A DNA stretch of 10,579 bases, taken from NCBI GenBank assembly GCA_900547565.1, contig URHI01000073.1, positions 1 through 10,579 on the forward strand. Direction: 5' to 3'. The notes beneath the pieces were generated by a model. The model had not been told where the DNA came from and did not search any database. It was given only the letters and a program-made list of their open reading frames with translations. The DNA comes from an uncultured Eubacteriales bacterium. Lineage in GTDB: Bacteria; Bacillota; Clostridia; Oscillospirales; CAG-272. Position numbers and translations under genes: made by a program. Below are positions 6,026 to 10,579 of this stretch, piece by piece; the first letter of the stretch is position 1, and the number at the start of each line of letters is the position of its first letter.

Positions 6026-6580
6026 ATGGATAAATTGGAACAGCTGTACGAAACCTGCAAGAGCTGCACCGCCTGTCCGCTCAGTGCAACACGTACAAAT
6101 CTTGTTTTCGGGACCGGCAACCCGAATGCTGAGCTTATGTTTGTCGGTGAAGCGCCGGGAGAACAGGAGGATCTTACGGGTACTCCGTTTGTCGGACGTG
6201 CCGGACAGCTGCTCGACCGCTTCCTTTTTGCGGTAGACATTGGCCGCAGCAGCGTATACATAGCCAACATACTCAAATGCCGCCCGCCAAAAAACCGCGA
6301 TCCCCTGCCCGCAGAGGAGGACGCCTGCATGGGATATCTGCGCGAGCAGGTACGGCTGATACGTCCAAAAATCATAGTGTGCCTCGGGCGCATTGCGGCC
6401 ATGCGGCTGATACGTCCGGATTACAAAATCACCCGTGAACACGGAACATGGGTGGAACGCGGCAACTTCCTTATGACTGCGGTATATCCCCCCGCCGCAC
6501 TGCTCCGTGACCCGCGCAAAAACGAGGATATGCTGCGCGACATGAAATCCATCAAGCAAAAGCTGGACGAGCTTATATAG
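6026..6580 (+). CDS. Family 4 uracil-DNA glycosylase (4Fe-4S), motif B altered
   Basis: Family 4 uracil-DNA glycosylases excise uracil from DNA to start base-excision repair. The 184-residue protein shows the Fe-S ligands C14 and C17 (CTACPL), C85 (NILKCRPPKNRDP) and C101. Motif A is GEAPGEQED (41-49), followed by GTPFVGRAGQLLDRF (52-66), and N81 occupies the usual uracil-contact position. Motif B, normally YHPAALLR, reads YPPAALLR (154-161), so P155 replaces the conserved histidine. The codon is CCC at 6488-6490 within a run of six C; CAC would be one base away. The rest is well conserved, which argues for a functional or recently altered enzyme. The ATG at 6026 follows ACGGAG (6012-6017) by 8 bases. 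It has its own promoter and is convergent with spoVAF. Confidence 0.92.
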   Translation: MDKLEQLYETCKSCTACPLSATRTNLVFGTGNPNAELMFVGEAPGEQEDLTGTPFVGRAGQLLDRFLFAVDIGRSSVYIANILKCRPPKNRDPLPAEEDACMGYLREQVRLIRPKIIVCLGRIAAMRLIRPDYKITREHGTWVERGNFLMTAVYPPAALLRDPRKNEDMLRDMKSIKQKLDELI

Positions 6581-6732
6581 ATGTGCAAGGATATAAAGCC
6601 GTCCTGGCTGGCCACACCGGGGCATAATGCCGATGCCGTGCGACGTTTTGGGGCGGAGATCCCGCGTCTTCATGGTAGCAGGACAAGCACATATGCCGAC
6701 ACATATAAAAATCTCTCACACCAATATAAAGT
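6581..6732 (+). other. Intergenic stretch with possible degraded coding start
   Basis: An ATG directly after the glycosylase stop opens a frame (6581-6826) beginning MCKDIKPSWL. It runs through the terminator at 6733-6768 and into the antisense of spoVAF, and it has no good ribosome binding site, so I do not call it as a gene. The first 35 or so codons look somewhat more protein-like than the rest. KPSWL plus a later LH faintly recalls the start of lipoyl synthase, but no Fe-S cysteine motif follows. It could be a remnant or chance. Confidence 0.25.
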
Positions 6733-6768
6733 GAAAGCAGGCAACGGAGCTATCCGTTACCTGCTTTC
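6733..6768. terminator. Terminator between convergent glycosylase and spoVAF genes
   Basis: A 15-bp stem pairs 6733-6747 (GAAAGCAGGCAACGG) with 6754-6768 around a 6-nt loop. The only imperfection (6742 with 6759) is a G-U pair in leftward RNA but a C-A mismatch in rightward RNA, so the stem is best for the spoVAF transcript, whose stop codon lies only 4 bases away. The flanks are U-rich rather than pure U-tracts in either direction. Confidence 0.75.
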
Positions 6769-6772
6769 TGAT

Positions 6773-8209
6773 TTATTCACCTTGCCGTGTCGACACATCG
6801 CGTTTGAGGACCCGGAACAGCATTGAACGCAGTGCAGGCCCGTCAAACGGAATGAGAGGATAAAGATAGCTGCGCCGTCCGTTGACCGTCTTATTGATGG
6901 CGATAAGCACGACAGAAAGTAACATTCCGGCTACATATCCCCACACCCCGAAAAATGCAGTGAGTATCAGCATTATTATTCGCATGAACTTGAACGCATA
7001 CCCCAGTTCATAGTTTCGCTGAGTGAAATTTGCTATTGCTACAAACGCCATATATAGTATGACCTCAGGGATCAGCCATCCTATACTGACTGCAAAATCT
7101 CCGAGTATCAGTCCTCCTACTATCGAAAGCGAGTTCGACAGCATGTCGGGCGTATTCATGGAGGCCATACGAAGTCCGTCAACAATAAATTCCACAAGCA
7201 AGATCTGAACGATTATGGGTAATCTTCCCGTATCGGCCGGTATAATGAAATCAAGCCATCCGGGGATTACCCCAGGATTATTTATTAACAGATACCACGT
7301 GGGTATCAGCACCAGTGTAAGCCAAAAGACCACGTGCCTGACTATACGCAGGTATGAACCTGTCAGCGGCGGAAAATAATAATCGTTGGTTTCCTGCAGA
7401 AAATCAAATATAGTGGTCGGCAGTATCATTGCCTCGGGGGAATTATCGCACAGCACCAACACACTGCCCTCGAACAGCTGTGCCACAGCTGTATCAGGGC
7501 GTTCGGTCGTCCGAATTTTAGGAAACGGATCATACCAATGCGTGCGTATGAGGCACTCGGTAAGTGACTGCTGACCCATATTCAGCGACTTGGTACGTAT
7601 TCCTGCAAGCTGTTTTTTCAACTTATCGACGTAGTTCAGGTCTGCCTTATCACGCATATAGCACACCACTACATCCGTGAGGGATGATGAACCTATGCTC
7701 ATATAGCTCATGACAAGGTTAGTATCCCGTATACGTCGCCGTATCAGTGCCGTATTTGAAATCAGCGTTTCAACAAAGCCGTCACGCGGGCCGCGCATGA
7801 CACGATCGTCCTCAGGCTCTGAGGTTTCACGTGCAGGGTAGGTCCTTGAATCAATTATCACACCCCAATCGCCAAAGCGACTGCCGAGCATAAGAGACGC
7901 CCCCGACATGACCATCTGCAGCATTGATCCGACGTTTTGTGTGGCCTCCACCTCAACATAAGGCATCTTTTCGTCGGTAAAGCGACGCGCGGCATCGTCT
8001 CCCTCACCAAGCCCGTCAAGCGACCGCAGATATATCATCAGCTTCTGCATGACCGTATCCTTGACAAAGCCGTCGATATAGTACAGCGTTATTTCGTCCT
8101 GACCGACCTTCAGCTTCTTTTTGAGCATGTCGAAGTTGCCGTCAACATTCAACTCGCGATCAATCAGGGCGATATTCTGCGTGTAATCCTGTGTAAGTCT
8201 TGTTATCAT
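6773..8209 (-). CDS. spoVAF: SpoVAF-like spore germination protein (GerA A-subunit family)
   Basis: This is a 478-residue spore inner-membrane protein of the GerA family, closer to SpoVAF than to nutrient receptor A subunits. SpoVAF is linked to germination signal amplification and the SpoVA system. The soluble N-terminal domain shows YIDGFVKD (44-51), MPYVEVE (82-88), RTYPAR (122-127), RGPRDGFVETL (139-149) and LIRRRIRD (155-162), then TERPD and VLVLCDNSP. The C-terminal half is hydrophobic with about five membrane segments (near 290-309, 330-346, 360-380, 383-397 and 408-437, the last long enough for two). It ends with YLYPLIPFD (448-456). The length matches the family (about 480-490). The ATG at 8209 follows AGAGAAGG closely. 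Between terminators and with no spoVA gene beside it, it appears monocistronic. I found no clear sigma-G promoter. A GerAA-like receptor subunit is the alternative, less likely without gerAB/gerAC partners. Confidence 0.82.
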   Translation of the reverse strand: MITRLTQDYTQNIALIDRELNVDGNFDMLKKKLKVGQDEITLYYIDGFVKDTVMQKLMIYLRSLDGLGEGDDAARRFTDEKMPYVEVEATQNVGSMLQMVMSGASLMLGSRFGDWGVIIDSRTYPARETSEPEDDRVMRGPRDGFVETLISNTALIRRRIRDTNLVMSYMSIGSSSLTDVVVCYMRDKADLNYVDKLKKQLAGIRTKSLNMGQQSLTECLIRTHWYDPFPKIRTTERPDTAVAQLFEGSVLVLCDNSPEAMILPTTIFDFLQETNDYYFPPLTGSYLRIVRHVVFWLTLVLIPTWYLLINNPGVIPGWLDFIIPADTGRLPIIVQILLVEFIVDGLRMASMNTPDMLSNSLSIVGGLILGDFAVSIGWLIPEVILYMAFVAIANFTQRNYELGYAFKFMRIIMLILTAFFGVWGYVAGMLLSVVLIAINKTVNGRRSYLYPLIPFDGPALRSMLFRVLKRDVSTRQGE

Positions 8210-8281
8210 TTGCCTTCTCTTTTCATGTTAATCAGCATTAGTTTTCCCGCACGGATGTTAGGCATACTGATAAAACAATGG

Positions 8282-8315
8282 AAAAATCCCTGCGAAAATA
8301 CATTTCGCAGGGATT
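8282..8315 (-). terminator. Intrinsic terminator of pfp
   Basis: AATCCCTGCGAAA (8285-8297) and its complement (8303-8315) form a perfect 13-bp stem with a 5-nt loop. In the leftward RNA the stem runs straight into UUUUU (8286-8282). It lies 15 bases after the pfp stop codon and isolates pfp from spoVAF. Confidence 0.9.
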
Positions 8316-8330
8316 GCGTATCATGATAAC

Positions 8331-9569
8331 TCAGATAACAAAATGAACAGGTATGCCGTCCACGTACTCAGGCGTTCTCTCGCCGCGAATAAGCGGAAGC
8401 AGATATTCAACACACTCGTCGGTCACGTTATTGCCGCGTTCATTAATAAATTTGTCGTCAACTGCTTTAATTTTGTTGGCGATCGCCGACACATCGGAAT
8501 GTGATATACGCGTAACATACGGATTGGTTGACACGCGCTCAATAGTCATCATCTGGCGCGTAACGCCCTGTGAAGCAGCTCTCACCGCTTCCCTGCCGAC
8601 GCATACCGATTCTTCTATATCGGTGGCAGAGGCGAGATGTGCGGCACAACGCTGGGGGATGTTCAGCTCTACAGAGCGGACCTTACATCCCAACTCCTCC
8701 TTTACGGCAATCTCAAGCGCCTTACCGGTTCCCGACAGCGCCTTGTGACCGAAAACATCGACCGCTCCGCTACTGGTGCCCTCGCAAACGTATCTGCCGT
8801 TATAAAAATGAATCCCCTCCGAGACGGCAACTACCACATTGGGGTGATCCTCCAGTATGGCACGCAGGTCCTCAAAGAACTCCGTCATATTGAAGTTTCG
8901 CTCCGGCAGATAAATAAGATCCGGTCCGTAGCCGCTAACTGCACGTCCGACCGCTGCGGCCGCCGTAAGCCATCCGGCGTCACGCCCCATTATCTCAACG
9001 ATCGTGACTGCTTTGGTAGTATATACCGCGCAGTCGCGTATAATTTCCTGCATTGTCACTGCTATATATTTTGCAGCGGAACCGTAACCGGGAGTATGGT
9101 CGGTTACGACAAGATCGTTATCCACTGTCTTCGGTATTCCCATTATACACATTTCGTAATCGTGCCCGCGCGTGTAGGCCGACAGCTTGGCAACGGTATC
9201 CATGGAGTCATTGCCGCCTATGTAAAAGAAGTAGCGGATATCGTATTTACGGAAAATATCAAGCAGTTTTTCAAACACATGTGCATCCGCATCTGGATCC
9301 GGCAGTTTTTTCCGGCAGGAGCCGAGTGAAGCTGCAGGAGTGTTTTCAAGCGTGATAATTTTGGAGTCATCGTCAAATATAGCAGTCAGATCGACCAGCT
9401 TTTCCTCAAGCAGGCCTTCAACACCGTTACGCATACCGTAAAGCGTTTTTATGCACCCGTCATGAACGTTTTCCCTTACTCCTCTGATAACTCCTGCCAA
9501 AGTGGCATTTATGGCGGCGGTCGGTCCGCCGGACTGTCCTACGACAGCATTACCTGTCAGGCGCTTCAT
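8331..9569 (-). CDS. pfp: Phosphofructokinase, probably PPi-dependent
   Basis: The enzyme phosphorylates fructose 6-phosphate to fructose 1,6-bisphosphate in glycolysis. The 412-residue chain has the donor loop GQSGGPT (11-17), GGNDS (118-122), PKTVDND (146-152) with catalytic D150, EIMGR (192-196), YLPE (220-223) and SEG (250-252). In phosphofructokinases an Asp at the second position after GGD/N and a Lys in PKTxDND mark use of pyrophosphate, whereas ATP enzymes have Gly at both. D121 and K147 therefore indicate PPi as donor, which would make the step reversible and save ATP. Asn in place of the first Asp (GGND rather than GGDD) fits a clostridial subgroup I recall. The ATG at 9569 has GAGG seven bases upstream. 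It is a single-gene unit with its own promoter and terminator, divergent from sigK. Donor use is inferred. Confidence 0.9.
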   Translation of the reverse strand: MKRLTGNAVVGQSGGPTAAINATLAGVIRGVRENVHDGCIKTLYGMRNGVEGLLEEKLVDLTAIFDDDSKIITLENTPAASLGSCRKKLPDPDADAHVFEKLLDIFRKYDIRYFFYIGGNDSMDTVAKLSAYTRGHDYEMCIMGIPKTVDNDLVVTDHTPGYGSAAKYIAVTMQEIIRDCAVYTTKAVTIVEIMGRDAGWLTAAAAVGRAVSGYGPDLIYLPERNFNMTEFFEDLRAILEDHPNVVVAVSEGIHFYNGRYVCEGTSSGAVDVFGHKALSGTGKALEIAVKEELGCKVRSVELNIPQRCAAHLASATDIEESVCVGREAVRAASQGVTRQMMTIERVSTNPYVTRISHSDVSAIANKIKAVDDKFINERGNNVTDECVEYLLPLIRGERTPEYVDGIPVHFVI

Positions 9570-9611
9570 AGCAATACCTCATTTCATCAAAATTGGTTTT
9601 CATTGAACATT

Positions 9612-9640
9612 ATTTTATCACTATCCGCAGTTGTTGTCAA
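9612..9640 (-). promoter_or_regulatory. Near-consensus sigma-A promoter of pfp
   Basis: A perfect TTGACA (9640-9635), a 17-bp spacer and TAAAAT (9617-9612) suggest strong vegetative expression, as expected for glycolysis. The predicted start is near 9605, giving a leader of about 36 nt. Confidence 0.85.
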
Positions 9641-9659
9641 GAGTACAGCCGGCCAGCAG

Positions 9660-9689
9660 GAATATTTAGTGCGATTTTTCCCATAAGAC
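9660..9689 (+). promoter_or_regulatory. Putative sigma-E promoter of sigK
   Basis: GAATATT (9660-9666) matches the sigma-E -35 consensus (KMATATT) fully. Fifteen bases later CATAAGAC (9682-9689) matches the -10 CATACAHT at about five of eight positions. The predicted start near 9696 gives a short leader of about 39 nt. A weak -10 is expected if an activator (SpoIIID) is needed. sigK is transcribed by sigma-E RNA polymerase in the mother cell of Bacillus. Confidence 0.65.
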
Positions 9690-9693
9690 AGGC
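9684..9693 (+). promoter_or_regulatory. Candidate SpoIIID binding site
   Basis: TAAGACAGGC matches all positions of the SpoIIID consensus WWRRACARNY and overlaps the 3' part of the sigma-E -10 element. SpoIIID activates sigK in B. subtilis. The motif is short and degenerate, so a chance match somewhere in this intergenic region is possible (about 1 in 4096 per position and strand). Confidence 0.45.
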
Positions 9694-9726
9694 CGTCCCC
9701 GGCATATATTATCAAAAACGGGACGG
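9693..9726 (+). other. Inverted repeat overlapping the sigK ribosome binding site
   Basis: CCGTCCC (9693-9699) is complementary to GGGACGG (9720-9726), which overlaps the first two bases of the sigK GGAGG (9725-9729). The loop is 20 nt. If transcription starts upstream of 9694 the leader could fold and partly mask the ribosome binding site; a start near 9696 would lose the outer pairs. Confidence 0.35.
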
Positions 9727-9734
9727 AGGTTTTT

Positions 9735-10427
9735 ATGTATACTTATATTTTCTCGTTACTGTCACACATGCTCGGAGCTATACTCGGAGTCGGGACACCG
9801 CACTCATTTCCGCCTCCCCTGTCCCCTGACGATGAGGCCGACTGCTTTAAGCGCATGCGTCAAGGTGATAAGGAAGCGCGTCAGCTCCTTATATTACATA
9901 ATCTACGGCTGGTTGCACACATAGTACGCAAATACTATTCCGGCAGCCGGGCACAGGAAGATCTTATATCGGTTGGTTCGATAGGTCTTGTAAAAGCAGT
10001 TGACAGCTTTGATAACACCAAAACAACAAAATTCGCCACCTATGCCGCCAAATGCATACAAAACGAGGTACTGATGTTTTTCCGTTCTCAAAAAAAGCAG
10101 GCGGGTGAGGTGTCGATAAATGAAACCATTGACATGGATCGTGACGGGAATCCGCTTACGTACATTGATGTCATCAGCTGTGATGACTCTGTTGTCGAAG
10201 AGGTTGATCTCAAAATGCAGACCGACCGAATGCTATGCTATATAAATACGGTTCTCTCCCCACGCGAGCGACAGATTATCATAATGCGGTACGGTCTTTA
10301 CGGTGGGCAACAATACACTCAGCACGAGACCGCCGAGCGTCTCGGAATTTCACGGTCATATGTCAGCAGAATTGAAAAAGGGGCATTGGATAAGCTGTTT
10401 GCGGCATTTACCGGAGAAAACAGGTAA
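9735..10427 (+). CDS. sigK: Pro-sigma-K, late mother-cell sporulation sigma factor
   Basis: Sigma-K directs late mother-cell transcription for coat formation, spore maturation and mother-cell lysis. The 230-residue protein carries a hydrophobic N-terminal pro-sequence (about 1-20, MYTYIFSLLSHMLGAILGVG). In Bacillus the equivalent segment holds pro-sigma-K at the membrane until SpoIVFB cleaves it. SFPPPLS (24-30) then matches FPQPLS of the Bacillus protein. Region 2 spans NLRLVAHIVRKY (56-67), EDLISVGSIGLVKAVDSFD (75-93) and KFATYAAKCIQNEVLMFFR (99-117). Region 4 runs from SPRERQIIIMRYGL (175-188) to ERLGISRSYVSRIEKGAL (201-218). The reading frame is continuous across the place where skin elements interrupt sigK in B. 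subtilis and Clostridioides difficile. The ATG at 9735 follows GGAGG by 5 bases. SigE is a less likely alternative given the C-terminal match to SigK. Confidence 0.9.
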   Translation: MYTYIFSLLSHMLGAILGVGTPHSFPPPLSPDDEADCFKRMRQGDKEARQLLILHNLRLVAHIVRKYYSGSRAQEDLISVGSIGLVKAVDSFDNTKTTKFATYAAKCIQNEVLMFFRSQKKQAGEVSINETIDMDRDGNPLTYIDVISCDDSVVEEVDLKMQTDRMLCYINTVLSPRERQIIIMRYGLYGGQQYTQHETAERLGISRSYVSRIEKGALDKLFAAFTGENR

Positions 10428-10430
10428 TGA

Positions 10431-10473
10431 CCGTGGCGTAGCACCCCACGGGGTTTGCTTTGAATAAAGCAAA
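10431..10473 (+). terminator. Tandem hairpins after sigK, possible terminator
   Basis: CCGTGG (10431-10436) pairs with CCACGG (10446-10451), starting 3 bases after the stop, and is followed by GGTTTGCTTT. Immediately next, TTTGCTTT (10454-10461) pairs with AAAGCAAA (10466-10473) around GAAT. Neither has a clean U-tract on the plus strand, so termination strength is uncertain. Confidence 0.4.
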
Positions 10474-10507
10474 ATAAATATTATTTATACACGGAACTAC
10501 AAGAAAT

Positions 10508-10525
10508 ATCGTCTTACCGGACGAT
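10508..10525. repeat. Short inverted repeat
   Basis: ATCGTC (10508-10513) and GACGAT (10520-10525) form a 6-bp stem around TTACCG. It is one of several hairpins packed into the 150 non-coding bases after sigK. Confidence 0.35.
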
Positions 10526-10533
10526 TAGAAGTT

Positions 10534-10563
10534 GTACTTTTCTGCTCCGCGGCAGAAAAGTAC
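10534..10563. repeat. 12-bp perfect inverted repeat, possible edge of a dispersed repeat
   Basis: GTACTTTTCTGC (10534-10545) and its exact complement (10552-10563) flank the 6-nt loop TCCGCG. The sequence continues as GAAAAGAACGCGCCCG to the window end. There is no U-tract on either strand, so it is not a typical terminator. I recall very similar intergenic sequence (TACTTTTCTGC with AAAAGAAC...CGCC) in several Oscillospirales genomes, which suggests a multicopy element, but I cannot confirm copy number here. Confidence 0.5.
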
Positions 10564-10579
10564 GAAAAGAACGCGCCCG

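Noticed and set aside
5384..6673. Minus-strand open frame (429 codons) opposite mecA and the glycosylase
   Set aside because: It covers two well-supported plus-strand genes and the promoter between them, and shows no family motif.
8210..8284. Sigma-G promoter for spoVAF
   Set aside because: A GTATG and a CATGAAA resemble -35 and -10 elements, but not at compatible spacing or distance from the start codon.

Overview
The window looks like ordinary core chromosome from a spore-forming member of the Clostridia with roughly balanced base composition, probably an Oscillospirales-type (Ruminococcaceae-like) lineage. The grounds are a pro-sigma-K gene, a SpoVAF-type germination protein, MecA, a PPi-type phosphofructokinase, Gram-positive ribosome binding sites and near-consensus sigma-A promoters. 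No mobile element, CRISPR array, tRNA, rRNA or phage gene is visible. The lineage is inferred from gene content, not from a marker gene.

Left part (1-5168), minus strand. The left edge cuts the first 11 codons of mraZ, the usual first gene of the division and cell-wall (dcw) cluster, which would continue outside the window. Its sigma-A promoter and three 10-bp MraZ-box repeats are intact. Upstream of it (to the right), separated by a strong terminator, is a leftward unit of three genes: an XPD/DinG-type Fe-S helicase, a PLP aminotransferase with its own promoter and an apparent TTG start, and a TIGR01212-type radical SAM protein that overlaps the aminotransferase by 4 bp.

Middle (5112-6770). 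The helicase promoter is divergent from that of mecA (ClpC adaptor, plus strand). mecA is followed by a separately promoted family 4 uracil-DNA glycosylase. In the glycosylase a proline stands where motif B normally has histidine. A hairpin terminator closes this side against the convergent spoVAF.

Right part (6773-10579). Leftward spoVAF-like and pfp (PPi-type phosphofructokinase) genes are separated by a terminator. pfp diverges from sigK, a continuous pro-sigma-K gene whose upstream region matches sigma-E and SpoIIID consensus sequences. The last 150 bases are non-coding and full of inverted repeats, ending in a 12-bp perfect stem that may be the edge of a dispersed repeat.

Functionally the window mixes sporulation and germination (sigK, spoVAF), DNA repair (helicase, glycosylase), regulated proteolysis (mecA), central carbon metabolism (pfp) and the entrance to the dcw operon. 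I see no convincing new multi-gene system. The most useful observations are the mraZ start with its operator, the glycosylase motif change, the eroded nuclease-like N-terminus of the helicase, and the sigK regulatory region.
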